From Garcia nutans (Eukaryota > Streptophyta > Magnoliopsida > Malpighiales > Euphorbiaceae): a stretch of DNA of 64,000 bases. Both the position numbers and the translations under genes were made by a program. The notes below the pieces were generated by a model. That model saw only the letters and a program-made list of their open reading frames with translations. It had not been told where the DNA came from and ran no database searches. Below are positions 34,421 through 46,608 of the stretch, one piece after another; positions within the stretch are counted from its first letter, which is position 1; each line of letters begins with the position of its first letter. The stretch covers positions 8,908,501 through 8,972,500 of the forward strand of contig CANTUV010000022.1 of the NCBI GenBank assembly GCA_947685225.1, written 5' to 3'.

Positions 34421-35940
34421 CTATTTTACTTCTTTCATTTTTTCACTTTTCTAACTCTTAAATACCTTTCACCCTCACACTTCAAATACTTTATACACTT
34501 TTATTATCTAATGTTAAAATATATTTAAAAAAAAAAGACATGCATTATGAGCCCCTATAATAGTTTAAGGTAAGTATTTAGTAGTTTAAATAATATAAAT
34601 AAAGTTAAGTAATTCTAGAATAGTGTTAGTCTCGTTAAAGGTGGGTACATAATTAAATATATTTACTTATAAATATATTAATTTATTAATTAAATAGTGA
34701 TCGAACAAAAGTAAATATTCAACTCTGATTCGATAAATTATTAGTAAATTTTGGCTCTAGTTTAACGAACATATTTTATTGTTTAGTTAAGGCTGATGTA
34801 ATATCTATTTTATGTAATTTTTTCTCGCTAAATAAAAATTATTTTTATCACTATTCTACTAAAATAAGAATATAATCCTTAAGCGACTATTGAATAATTG
34901 TATATCAATTATGATTAATATTTAAAAATTTATAAAAAAAAATGCATACCATATGAAATTAAATGAAGAAAAATATACCTCCAATAAAATTTCAAGAATT
35001 TCAAAAAAAACTAAAAAAATAACAATTATTTATCTCCTTTTCGATTAATTCTTTTTCTTTCTCAAAAATAGAGGTTGATAACATAACCCTAAATAAAATC
35101 ATAATATTTCCTTAAATAATATTTTATGCTCACCAATCATATATTTAAATTTGAAACCTTTAAAAATTTTCACTAATAATTAAAAATTATAAAATAACCC
35201 CAAAATTTTAATTATTCTTCACATAAATCTCCTATTACTATTGAAATGAAGAAGTATGAGGAGGAGGAAAGAATCCACCGTACTCTTGTTATAATATTAG
35301 TTCTTCCTTTGTTGAGAAACAAATAAATCGTAAGAAAAAAAAGTGAGAGATAGATTTTAATGGGTGGGGTATGTAAATAAAAAATTAAGTATAATAATAT
35401 AAAGTGTATTAAGGTTTTTTGATAGAGTGTAGTAATAAAAAATTAAATTTTAGATTTTATAATAGGAGTATATTAATAAATTCGGATGTGTTTAGTATTT
35501 TTTATAGGGTGTAAATATTCCCAACCTATTTTAAATTAGATTATATCTTTAATTCTTGATTTTTTGAAAGAAAATCAATAATCTTTGATTTCTAAATTAT
35601 CAAAGTTTTTAACATTTAATCTCTTAAAAAATTTTCTTCAATGGGTAGTATAAGAAATATAATATTAATTATTTTTAAAATAATAATAAAAACCAAGTGT
35701 ATATTAAGACAAAATGAAAGTTTTTGTTAAGATGGACTGAATATGCTATTAAAACAATCAGAAAAGAAAATTATTATTTTTTAAGTTAATGCATAATTTT
35801 TTATAGCTACACAAACCATGACAACCCATTATAAAAATAATTTCATAAAAATAAAATCTTTAATGATATAAATTATAATCGAATCTAGTAATATTATTAT
35901 AAATGCAACATGGACACTGCTATTTTTTAGCAAGAAAGAA
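34421..35940. other. AT-rich intergenic DNA
   Basis: No gene recognised. Isolated oddities are only short A/T runs. Confidence 0.5.
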
Positions 35941-35944
35941 TAAT

Positions 35945-36147
35945 AAGATTTTGGTTCAGTGAAAAGAAGCTGGAATTGGGAACCTAGTGGCTCTAATTGT
36001 GGCAGAAGCAGTCTCTTGTAAAGAGGCTTTCAGCTGGGTAATTTTGAATGTGATGCCTTAAGAGGGGGACTAATGTTGCTCTAACCATGTTAGATATTCT
36101 TATTTGAGTTCATTTAATAAAGATTACATTTCCCTCAAAAAAATATT
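35945..36147 (+). pseudogene. Small LINE fragment: RNase H piece and 3' UTR
   Basis: A short frame reads IVAEAVSCKEAFSWVI, the Glu-containing RNase H helix of plant L1 elements. About 70 bp later a 3' tail follows with tttaataaagattacatttc and an A run. The rest of the domain is missing, so the fragment is both truncated and internally deleted. Confidence 0.5.
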
Positions 36148-36740
36148 TTTAAAATTATAAAAATTTTAAATTTTAAATTTAATTATTATCAAATTTACTA
36201 AAAAAATATTTATTCTCGAATTATGATTCCAATAATATGTACCAAAAAATATTTTATAATTGCGAGCTCATTTGGCAATAAATTTATACCCACTTTTTAA
36301 AATTATTTTTTATGTTTTTATTTTGCAAAAAAAATTATTACTTTTAATATAATTTTAAAAATCTTAAAATAATATAAACTTTAAAAATTCATAATTTACT
36401 GAATCCGGAATATGTAAAAACAATTAGCGAAAAGATATCATAATGCTAATTTGGCACTATATAATTAATTAAAATAGTGAATTCTAGTCTTTCCATAAAT
36501 TTGAAGAAATGCTTATGTGATTAAGCTAAGCACACGGTATCATATTTTCTTACCAAAACCGAATTTTTGGTTAGAATTATTAATGAATGGATTTGAATTT
36601 TCAAAAAATTGAAAAAATTTTTTATTTAATTTTTTTAAAACAAATTAAGGTTTGTGCAAGACCACTGACATGTGTACTTTCACATAAAAAAAAAGTCAAA
36701 AAAAAGAGGAAAAGTTCTAATTTATGGATCAAAGCTCTAA
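36148..36740. other. AT-rich intergenic DNA
   Basis: No feature recognised. Confidence 0.5.
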
Positions 36741-36893
36741 GTCTCAATGAGGTGGAGAAATGAAACCGGCAACGGACAGCCGCTAAGCTCCGCTGCATCT
36801 GGTCCTTTAAATGCGGACGCGGCGAATCTAATTCGCTTGCCCCAGCTGACATCGGACGTGCCACGCGTTAAATCTCTCTCTCTCTCTCTCTCT
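36741..36893 (+). other. GC-rich island ending in a (TC)n tract
   Basis: About 130 bp of high-GC sequence, including gcggacgcggcgaatctaat and an ACGTG-containing string near 36855 (cggacgtgccacgcgtt), then (TC)n at 36872-36893. It could be a conserved non-coding segment or the promoter/5' leader of a lost gene, since plant leaders are often CT-rich. No gene follows on the plus strand. The open frame here is not convincing. Confidence 0.3.
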
Positions 36894-37220
36894 TTTTCTC
36901 TTTTCCTTTTTTTTTTGAATTATTCTTATTTAGAAGAGGAAACGAAAAACTTTTTTTTAAAAAAAATAATAAAAAAATAAATTGAAAATACAAAATTCAG
37001 GTTTTGGTCAAAATGAGAAAGCAGATAGTCGACGGTCCAAAAAGAACAGTGCACATTCAATATATGATTTGATAGTTGTTGAAAATTCATATAAAATTTA
37101 AATGTTACCTAAATTAAAACATGTTATTGTTCTTTATTACAGATCAAAAATTAATGTTTGTTGATGTTAGGTGCACATATAATAAAATTCAAATTCAAGG
37201 GGTCTAGCCCATTCATAATA

Positions 37221-37924
37221 AGACCAAATAATTATAAAATTTTTAAAATTTTATATATTATACTAGTTAATTTCTATATTTTTAATATTTAAATTTTACA
37301 TTCTTCAGTTTTAAAAAATTAAACTGCTTAGTCATTTTATTAATATTTTAATTCTAAAAATATTAGTCAATTATTTGATACTATAAAATAATTTATTTAT
37401 TTTTTCTTTATATATATTTTTCTTTATTATTTATTAAGTCGTACTTATTTTTAATTTTATTTATATTTCTTATATATAATTTATTTTAATTTTATAAATA
37501 TTATTAAAAAATAATTTTAAATAATACGAATAATATCTTTTATTATTTTGCAGACAATTTATATATATCATTTATTTTAATTTTATAGGTATTACTAAAA
37601 AAATAATTTTATTAAGTCATACTTATTTTTAATTTTATGTATAAAATTTATAAAATTAAAATAAATTATGTATAAAAAATATAAATAAAATTAAAAATAA
37701 ACATGACTTAATAAATAATAGAGAAAAATATATACAAAGAAAAAATAAATAAATTATTATATAATATCAAAGTAATTGACTAATACTTTTAGAATGAAAA
37801 TATTAATAGAATAGCTAAAAGTTTAATTTTTAAAAACTGAATAATGCAAAAATTAGATATTAAAAATACAGAGACTGATTAGTATAATATGTAAAATCTC
37901 AGAAACTTTATAATTATTTAGCCT
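37221..37924. mobile_element. Foldback-type MITE with ~250-bp inverted arms
   Basis: The left arm starts agaccaaataattataaaat. The complement of the right arm starts aggctaaataattataaagt. The arms match imperfectly for about 250-280 bp each, up to gtacttatttttaattttat against its complement near 37680. They leave a centre near 37560 that is itself partly palindromic. AT-rich and non-coding. The target duplication cannot be fixed because the right flank is an ATA microsatellite. Confidence 0.7.
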
Positions 37925-37925
37925 G

Positions 37926-37969
<44 letters not shown>
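37926..37969. repeat. (ATA)n microsatellite
   Basis: About 15 copies read directly, abutting the foldback element. Confidence 0.95.
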
Positions 37970-38359
37970 CAATGATTGAATTACAGCAATTAACTATTCA
38001 AAATATGTTTGCAATTTCAATTTTTTATGCTATTCCAATTTCAATTTCAAGGGTGTGTTCCCAAATATGAAAGTTTGTCTTTGTCGATGGAAACATTCAT
38101 CATCCTCAAATACTATTTCTTACATATTAGATTTATTATAATTTTATTTAAATTTTTTTAACAATCTCATTAATAATCTGATTATAATAATTAAATTTCT
38201 TTACTAATTAAGTTACCTAATTATTAATTAATGAGGTTTTTTTAATCAACAGCATACTCATCATCAAAGATAAATTCAATCAAGTACCATGTTTTACACT
38301 TATTTTTAATTGCTTGAGTATTTAGTACAATATCGGTTTAATTTATTTGTTTATTGATT

Positions 38360-38571
38360 TTTTTAGCAAATAAATTTAAAAGTTTGTCATACTTAATTTG
38401 TTATTAACTATATATTTTTAGTGATGATTAGAGGAAATCACATGCTATGCCATTTTTTTTTAAACATTCTGTTAATTTTAAAAATATATATATATTTTAA
38501 ATTTATTTGATATATTTATTTGTATACTCTAATATACTTTTATTGTACGCATTTAAAAGTGAGTGTTTTTA
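38360..38571. repeat. Left copy of a diverged direct repeat flanking the minus-strand LINE
   Basis: The sequence from agcaaataaatttaaaagtt to aaaagtgagtgtttttaaaa matches 41420-41626 with perhaps 75-80% identity by eye, for example actatatatttttagtg followed by atgattagagg/ttgatcagagg. Confidence 0.75.
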
Positions 38572-38607
38572 AAATTGAAAGTTTTTTTTTTGAAATGAAA
38601 CTTGCAC

Positions 38608-39390
38608 CTAGCGCATATTATTACGATCAAATTCTAAAACTTCATACAGAAAAGATGGAGGGCATACCCCCCATAAAAAATTAGACATAGAATCAGCTGC
38701 CATAGCTATCATTTGAGCAACTTGATTCGCTGATCTTTTAACAAAAGAATAAGAAACACGATCTAGCTCATCTAAGAGAGCGTTACAATCAGCAACTAAG
38801 ACCGAAAAATAGGATCGATTACCCCCCCTCAACTGTAAAGCTTGAATTAAAAGGAGACAATCAGATTCTATAACAATTGGGAAAAAAATTTAAAGACTTC
38901 AACCAACTCAAAGCCTCACGAAAACATATCACCTCTCCCAAAGTTGGATCACCTGAACCTGGCAAAATTGCAAGTTGCCCCTGACAACACCGCCCATCAC
39001 TATCTCTAATTATCATTCCAAGACCCATCATTCCATTTGGTAAAATAGACACATCAACATTACATTTAAAAGTGCCCAAAGTTGGAGTTGTCCACGTTGC
39101 AGAGGTTGCAACACTATGTTGTTGTGCATGTGACTTTTGTCTTACTAACTTCCATTCCAACAACACTTGTCGAGCTCGAGACAAAATAAAGCGTGGATCA
39201 CTAACTTTCTGATTCCACAATATATCATTTCTTGATGTCCACACTCCACAAGCTCCAAATAATCATAAAGACCTCTTCCTGCTCCCTTGGCCTTAATTGC
39301 TGTAAAACCTACAAAAACCATTGATGCACAGACTGCACCGGCGACCAACCAACAGTTGAAAGCAACTAGACCTGCCTTGCCATCACACAA
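38608..39390 (-). pseudogene. LINE RNase H domain
   Basis: Reads FKCNVDVSILPNGMMGLGMI (first catalytic Asp), then EVICFREALSWLKSLNFF. After a frame change near 38870 it continues with SDCLLLI and FVKRSANQVAQMIAMAADS, the final Asn-Gln-x-Ala block (His replaced by Gln). The frame also shifts between the zinc-binding region and RNase H near 39150-39390. Non-functional but easily followed. Confidence 0.88.
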
Positions 39391-39977
39391 TCATGTAAAA
39401 TATGAAGTTCCGTCTCTACTACTGCATTACACATCGAGCAATGACTCTCTACCTCAATATGTCGGTACTGAAGATTACTGTTAGTAGGTAGAACTTGTCG
39501 CAACATTCTCCACACCATAATCTGCACTTTGCTCGGCACATGAACCTTCCAAACCTTGTTCCATGGGAATGACTGAGCTAAACTTTCATCATCGGGAGGA
39601 GTACAAGCCAACCTATACCCCTCATTAACCACATACTGCCCAGAATGATTAGAACACCAAATCCACTCATCACTTCTCACAACACGAGATAGAGGAATCT
39701 TCAAAATACAATTCACATCCCTTTCCTGAAATATACTAAGTAAAAGTTGAAAATTCCACTGCCTATTAGAAATCAACTCAGCCACTTTCTCAGCCTGCAA
39801 ACTCTCATCCTTCTGTATTTGAATATATGGTTGTGGATCCAAAAGCCAAGGATCCTTCCATATGTTTATATCAGCACCATCACCCACCCTTCGTACACAG
39901 CCCTGCTGCAATATATATCGCGAGGCTAAAATTGCCCTCCAAATTTGACTAGGATTCTGCCCCAACTCAACCTCCAT
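39366..39977 (-). pseudogene. LINE zinc-binding domain after RT
   Basis: Reads PSQIWRAILASRYILQQGCV, then WKDPWLLDPQPYIQ, the standard linker. The later part has VPSKVQIMVWRMLRQVLPTN and CSMCNAVVETELHILHDC, giving the Cys/His zinc-binding pattern. This frame is open for 203 codons. It is separated from RT by a stop at about 40050. Confidence 0.88.
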
Positions 39978-40049
39978 AAAAAATGAATCTCTAAAATAAC
40001 GGGCCTTTAGTACCTTAGAAGCTAAAGAATTTGGTTGTTGTAATAAACG

Positions 40050-41397
40050 CTACCCTTGCTTCACAACCAGCGCCAAATTAAATTGATATAAATCCTGATA
40101 ACTCAATCCTCCATAAACTTTTGGAACAGCCATCCTTGACCATCGCATCCATTTAATTCCTTTACTACCATTTTTGGACCCTGAATCCCAGAAAAAATCA
40201 CTCATAGCAATTTCTATTTCTTTACAAATTTGCAACGGCAATAAGAACAAACTCATTAAATAATTAGGCATAGCCTGTGCAGCTGTTCGTAATAAAACAT
40301 CTTTACCTGCCTTAGATAAAATCTTCGACTTCCATCCTTTCAACCTCTTCGTAACTCTCTCAACCACATACTGAAACACCTGCTTTTTATTCTTCCCAAT
40401 AACTGATGGCATTCCTAAATAGTTACCATGATCTCCTACTTCCTCAACACCCAGAATAGAACACACTAACATTCTACTCTCAACATCCACATTAGGTGAA
40501 AACATAACAGAGGATTTAGCAAGACTAACCTTTTGTCCTGAAGCTTTTTCATACTCACACAAACTAATCTTCAAATTATTAGCTTCAAAAGAATTAGCCT
40601 TCACAAAATAAAGAGCATCATCGGCGAAAAAAAGATGAGAAACCGAAACTGCTCCCCTCGCCACTTGTGCACCATGTATTCTACCATGTCCTTGTAAAGC
40701 CGTCAACCTAACCGAAAGACCTTCTGTACAAATTATAAACAAATAAGGAGACAAAGGATCCCCCTGCCGTAAACCTATTTGCAGAATTATTGGCCCAAAT
40801 TCATCACCTCCTCTTGCAAAAAAATACTGCACAGTAGTCACAATTTTCATAATTTTCTTAACCCAAACACTAGAAAATCCCATCTTCAAGAGATTTTGCT
40901 ATAAATATTGCCACTCAATACGATCATATGCCTTTGCCATATCTGTTTTCAACGCCATCCACCCCGAATTACCTTGAGTCTTTCGTTTGAGAGAATGAAA
41001 AGTCTCATAAGCAATTATAATATTATCTGTAATCATCCTGCCAGAATGAAAGCACTCTGTGACTCAGAAATTATCGTTGTCAAAACCTATTTTAGCCTAT
41101 TTGCAATTGCTTTACATACAACTCGATCAACTGCATTGCTTAATGAAATTGGCCTCAGATCCTAAACCTGTTCTGAAATCACCTTCTCTGAAATTAACAC
41201 CACATTCGTCCGATTATTCTCTGGAAGCATACTGTCACCATTCAAAAAATCCAAACAACCATCAGTTACTGCATCTCCCACAACATCCCAATAAATTTGG
41301 AAAAAACCAGGATTTAACCCATCTAGTCCAGGCGACTTATCATGATGCATAGAAAATAAAGCTTCTTTAATTTCCTCTCTAGTATAAGGCTGGAGAA
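40050..41397 (-). pseudogene. LINE reverse transcriptase
   Basis: Starts in mid-domain at REEIKEALFSMHHDKSPGLD. The part near 40890-41160 is in broken frames, with SESQSAF-like remains. Frame 40050-40889 has GLRQGDPLSPYLFIICTEGL and the intact catalytic motif HLFFADDALYFVKA, followed by GQKVSLAKSSVMFSPN and the thumb. RT active-site residues survive, but upstream stops prevent a full protein. Confidence 0.9.
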
Positions 41398-41419
41398 AAT
41401 AAATTGAAAGTTTAACTTA

Positions 41420-41626
41420 GGAGCAAATAAATTTAATAGTTGGGTCATGCTTGATTTGTATATTGACTATATATTTTTAGTGTTGATCAGAGGCAAACAC
41501 ATGGTATATCTTTTTTTTAATATTCTATAATTTTTTAAACAAATTAAAAATATATATTTTTAAATTTAATTAAAAATATTTATTTATATACCTCTAATGT
41601 ATTAATTATAAATATATGAAAGTGAG
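41420..41626. repeat. Right copy of the direct repeat flanking the minus-strand LINE
   Basis: Matches 38360-38571. The LINE target duplication lies exactly between the two copies. Confidence 0.75.
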
Positions 41627-41879
41627 TATTTTTTACATTAAAAATTAAAAAGTGAATATTTTGAAAAAAAAAATATTTTTAAAATATTTTTGTACAAATC
41701 TCTTTTAATTAACTAGGTGATTAACAAATTGTCAAATTCTTGTGTCTGCGTGTATGTGTGTTTGTGTGATCATAGGAATTAGATATGGGAATAATTATGC
41801 TGTGCACATTTGAAAATTTTCCATTTTCAATAACACCGTACACGAAATTTTTTTTTTTCAATTTTACCATTGAGTTGCT

Positions 41880-43830
41880 GTTTTTTATTTTAAAAATTTT
41901 TTATTTTTATTTTATTTTATTTAAAAAAATTTTAATGTCATATTTTTAATATATACATAAAAATAAATATATATATATATAATTTAACATACATAAAATA
42001 GACACTCAACGATACAAATTACATCTATAATACATCTCCAACTATACATTTATTATTTATCTAAATTATATTTTTAATATTTGTTTAATTTTATTTTTAA
42101 TTTTTTTATTTTCACGATATCTACACAATATCCACATAATATTTATGCAATATTCAACAACTTTTATATAAAATACACATAACTTAAATAATAAAAATAT
42201 AACATACATACAACAACTACAATATATTTATAATATCTGCAATACATCTATATAATAAAATTGTATGTATTTTTTTTATTTTTTATGTGTATAATATATA
42301 AAATTTATTTAAAAATAAATTTAATAATTTTTATTAATATATTTTGTATATTTTACTCTTTTTATTTATTGTGAGTATTGTTTATTTTTTAAAATTAAAA
42401 TTAAAATTTTATCTTTTATAAAAATATAATTTTTATATGATGAAAAATAATTTAAAATATTAAAATATTTATTATTTTATTATAATATTTTTATTTAATA
42501 GTGAAATTTGAAAAAAAAAGAAGATAAAATTATAGTAAAATATTGATTGTGGTGAAAGAAAAAAGTATTTTTGAAAAAAAGAAACTGCCTTTGTAAAGAA
42601 TTGTGTATTTTTAAAATTTTGTACTAATTTTTTATAAAAATATAAATATTTTTTAGTTTTTATAGTTTTTTTAAAATAAAATTTTTTTAAAAAAATATCT
42701 CTTAGTTATATGATAAGGAGTATACATAGGTCGAGTCGGATTTGAGTTGGGCCTTGTCCGAAATTGAGTTTTGCATAGGGTTGGGAAGTGACCCGAACTC
42801 CTATGAGAACATACAGTCCAATCCAAAATTAGAAGTGTCTGAATAAGATAAAATTACGCTCCATACCCCTTTTTCGTTTTCATTTTTCAAAAAGAATGGA
42901 TCATTCTTTTTAATTCTATAAAACATGGATTATTTTTTTCATATTTATTTTTTTAGGTGTTAATTTTTTCTATTTTATATTTTTCATTTGTTTTTTTTTT
43001 GTTTAAAAACAAAATTTTGAGATTATATTTTTAATATTTATAAAAAAAATAAATATATACATAATATATATAAAAATATACATATAACAAATAATAATAT
43101 ATACATAGCATATATACCAAGCTTGTATCGAATATATACCAAATATTTACTAAATATCTACTAAATCTAAAAAATATTTTTAATTTTATTTTTTTAATTT
43201 TATATTCATATAATATAAACACAACATCTACACAATAGCTACATAAAATATATATAATACGTACAAATAAATATATAATATATACATAACATCTATCAAA
43301 TATACAGAACATATGTAATGTACACATAAAATCTACAATATCTACAAATATATAAAATATTTATCAAATATTTATATAATGAAATTGATATTTTTTTTAA
43401 CAATTTTATATGCATAATATATAAAATTTATTTAAAATAAATTTAATAAATTTTAATTAATATATTTTTATATATTTTGCTTTTTATATTTTTATGAGTG
43501 TTATTATTTTTGTAATTAAATTTAAATTTTTTTATAAAAATTAATAAATTTTATATTCTAAAAATATAATTTAAAATATTAATTTTATAATTTTATTAAA
43601 ATATTTTTATTTAATAATGAAGTTTGAAAAAAAAAAGATGAAAATTAAAGTAAAATATTGATTATAGAGAGAAAAAATGTGTTTTTTTATTATAAAGAGA
43701 GAAAAAGTGTTTTTGATAAAAAAAAATTCTTATTTTAGTAAGGAGTGATATATTTTTAAAAATTTACTCTAATATTTTCAAGAAGTGTAAATATTTTTTT
43801 TAATATTTTTGAAATAATTTTTTGGTAGTT
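41880..43830. repeat. Two diverged ~0.8-kb AT-rich direct repeats (spacing ~1.12 kb)
   Basis: About 41880-42680 and 42980-43830 share ordered blocks. Examples are ataatatataaaatttattt (42291 and 43414), tatttttatttaatagtgaa/tatttttatttaataatgaa, and gtaaaatattgattgtgg/gtaaaatattgattatag. Both contain tacataatat-type arrays. Between them lies a less AT-rich patch (42720-42840, containing gtcgagtcggatttgagttg). No coding. They may be two copies of one unidentified element. Confidence 0.55.
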
Positions 43831-44587
43831 TTGTAAATTTCTCCCTAAATAAAGACAAAAGTGCATATCTACAATCATTTTATTATCATAATCAAATATC
43901 AATTTTACCAAACCCAAAAATTTTTTGCCAAAAGCAAAAAACTTGAATTTCATCTTTTACCCACAGTTAGCAAAAAAAAAAAAAAATACAGATCTCAAAT
44001 TTTAAAAAAAATCATACAAATACAGCCATATCTTTTACCAAAGTTGCTAGCGGGCATGCATTTCAGAAAAAAAAAATACACAATGATTAAATTCATAAAA
44101 AAAAAAGAAATTTCAAAAATAAGCAATATATAAAAAGGGTTTTTAAAAAATTTCCAAAAATAAAAATTACAAAATTTATTAATATTTTCAAATTTATCAA
44201 ATTTTTTTATTAATATATAAATTTACTAAATTCATATAATGAATAGAAATTTTATTATAAATACACTCGACATTTATAATTTTTATACGTTTATGTTATG
44301 AATTTATTATAATTTTTTGTAAAATAATAAAAAGATATAAAATGTGCAAAAAATTTTGAAAATCTTAGAGAATCTTAATTTGTTCATATAAAAAAATGAC
44401 AAAGCAAGAAAATTTTTAAAAATAAAAAATTCAAAAAGTAAGAAAATTTTTTAAAAATAAAAATAATAAAAATTCAAAAAATAATAAATTTCTTTTGAAA
44501 AAAGAATTAGAACATTGAATAGAGATTAACAAAGCAGTGCTTCCTGATTGGAGGGAGAAGCGAGAGCCAAAAGCTAGATAGAGTCAT
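43831..44587. other. AT-rich intergenic DNA
   Basis: Long A-rich runs, with no gene or RNA recognised. Confidence 0.5.
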
Positions 44588-44614
44588 GAGAGAGAGAGAG
44601 AGAGAGAGAGAGAG
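44588..44614. repeat. (GA)n microsatellite in purine-rich tract
   Basis: About 13 GA dinucleotides, inside a wider purine-rich stretch (44570-44760) with many gagaga pieces. Confidence 0.95.
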
Positions 44615-44764
44615 CAATAGCAAAACTAGAGATACTGAATAAGAGATGTAGAGAAAGACAATAAGATGAAAAGATCTAATAACTATGAGAGAGAAATCGA
44701 GAGAGTCAGTAGTAGAGAAAGACGACAGAGAATGAAGAACGAGAAAGCAAGGTAAGAGGCACAA

Positions 44765-46171
44765 AGACTAAGAGCGTTAGCTAAGTATACTCAGCTAAGC
44801 TAAAATATTTCTTGAAGTTAGTATAAATTTATTATATACCTCTCATAAAAATGAAAATTTTTTATAAAAAATAGTGGATGGTGAAATTTTTTCAAATTAC
44901 ATCTCTTACAATATATATTTTTTTAATTTTTTTATTTTTTACCAGGATATTTTTTGTCATTTACATAAATGTTTCTTTTTTTTTATTTTATTTTTTTAGC
45001 AGATTCTTACTATTTCTTTTGAAATTACAAAAAAATATTGCATTTACATTGATCAAGCATACACACAATAATTATTCTGCCTTTCTGTTGGCTAAAGTTA
45101 TACGTTTTCAAGGTAACGTTAGTCAGAAATTGAAATAAATTACATTAGATTTTTAAGCAAGAAACATTTAGCATGTCAAAAATACATTCATCAATAGGAT
45201 AGTTCTCTATTGAAAATGACACCAAGTGTATTATTATTATTATTTTTGCTTTTATTCATTTTTTTTCCTCTTTTATCCTTTAGAATATATTGTCCTGCGC
45301 ATATTACCATGTTTATCTTATTAAATGGCAATTGAAAATACAGCTGTGGTTGATAACTTGCTTAGATGATTTATGAGAAAGATTTACGCTTCTTATTAAT
45401 ATATATATATATATAGTAATAATTTGCTTAAAAACGACTTAAGATGTATAATTAAGCTTATTAGTATATATTATGTAATTTTTTATAAACCCTTAAGTAA
45501 AGGCTAGTTACTGAGTGGCCTAAAGGTTATATACAGTGTAAACTTTATAAATACTAAATATAAACTCTATATATACTAAATCTAAACTCTCTATATATTG
45601 AGTATAGACCTAATATATACTAAGAATAAACTCATTGTAATTTTTTGGTATTTGATGTTATTTAATTAATTTATATTTTTTAATAATTTTCTATTGTATA
45701 CAAAAAGTGTAAGCTAATCTATTCTTTGTTATATTTTTGCATAATAAACTCAACGTATATTTAATATATATTAAGTATTGTATAGTATATAATAAGTATA
45801 AACTTTGTATATACTATATGAATCTATATAAAGAATAGAAAGAATAATTATAAAGAATTAAAGTACATTTTATAAACTTAAATGCCATTTAATTTCAATC
45901 CATTGCAATTGAACTATAATTTACTCAAGTGGCAAAAATCTATCAAAACAATCTCTTAATTTCAAGATTATATAATATAAAAGCATAATGGGACAGAAAA
46001 CCAACTATATAATTTTGAGATGAAAATTAAAGATTGAAAAGATTTTAACCCTCACTAATTTTTTGAGAAGATTTACGCCAACATGTAAATATGTCTAGAA
46101 AGTGAACCTATCATAGTAAGTATATCCTAAGCCCCATGGTTTCAATACCTTAAATTAGGAATTAGGGCAAC
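44765..46171. other. AT-rich intergenic DNA with TATATACTAA-type clusters
   Basis: No gene. Around 45530-45830 the motif tatatactaaa/tataaactc recurs many times, faintly like the array at 49110-49745. Confidence 0.45.
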
Positions 46172-46608
46172 TAAAACTTTATTTGCATGACTAAGAATAT
46201 GATTTACTAATTTATGGTATTGTATGATATGATGTAATATAATATAGTACTAAAAATAATATTTATCATTTTTGAAAAAATTGTATAATATAATATGATT
46301 AAGTAAAAATATTTTTATTTGATTTAATGATATTTTTAATATTGCAATATGTTATGGAGATAAAAAAAATTATTTACTAGCATATATTTATTATTTAAAA
46401 ACTTATTTTGAATATTTTTGAAAAACAAAATTATAAAATTATGTAAAACCACTAAATTGGTTATTAAAAATTCACAATTTTCAAACTATGAAATTATCAT
46501 AAAAAATCATATCATGAAGGGTGAAAGTCAAAACAAACAAAAATTAAATTATACCATATCATACCATACAAAATCATGACAAGCCATAAAATAAACAAGA
46601 CCTAAGGT
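46172..46608. mobile_element. MITE-like element with imperfect ends
   Basis: The left part, atttgcatgactaagaatat then gtattgtatgatatgatg, has an imperfect inverted counterpart at the right end (ataccatatcataccataca). Its left part is repeated at 16941-17106. Element class is uncertain, and no clean target duplication was identified. Confidence 0.4.

Larger units (their letters stand above)
38582..41400 (-). mobile_element. 5'-truncated LINE (L1 type) with target duplication
   Basis: The A tail is read as a T run at 38582-38591. The 5' end lies at about 41400. The target duplication AAATTGAAAG lies at 38572-38581 and 41401-41410, extendable by TTT into the tail. Domains on the minus strand run RT, zinc-binding, RNase H. 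The endonuclease and gag-like ORF1 are missing, as expected from incomplete reverse transcription. Confidence 0.9.

Noticed and set aside
36747..36980. 77-codon plus-strand frame as a small gene
   Set aside because: Half of it is a (TC)n/T-rich tract encoding Ser-Leu-Phe repeats. No domain and no downstream exon found.
43031..43327. 98-codon minus-strand frame rich in Tyr/Ile/Phe as a membrane protein
   Set aside because: AT-only composition (tacataatat repeats) explains it, and it overlaps a diverged non-coding duplication.
44507..44764. 85-codon minus-strand Ser/Leu-rich frame
   Set aside because: Produced by the (GA)n microsatellite and surrounding purine tract.
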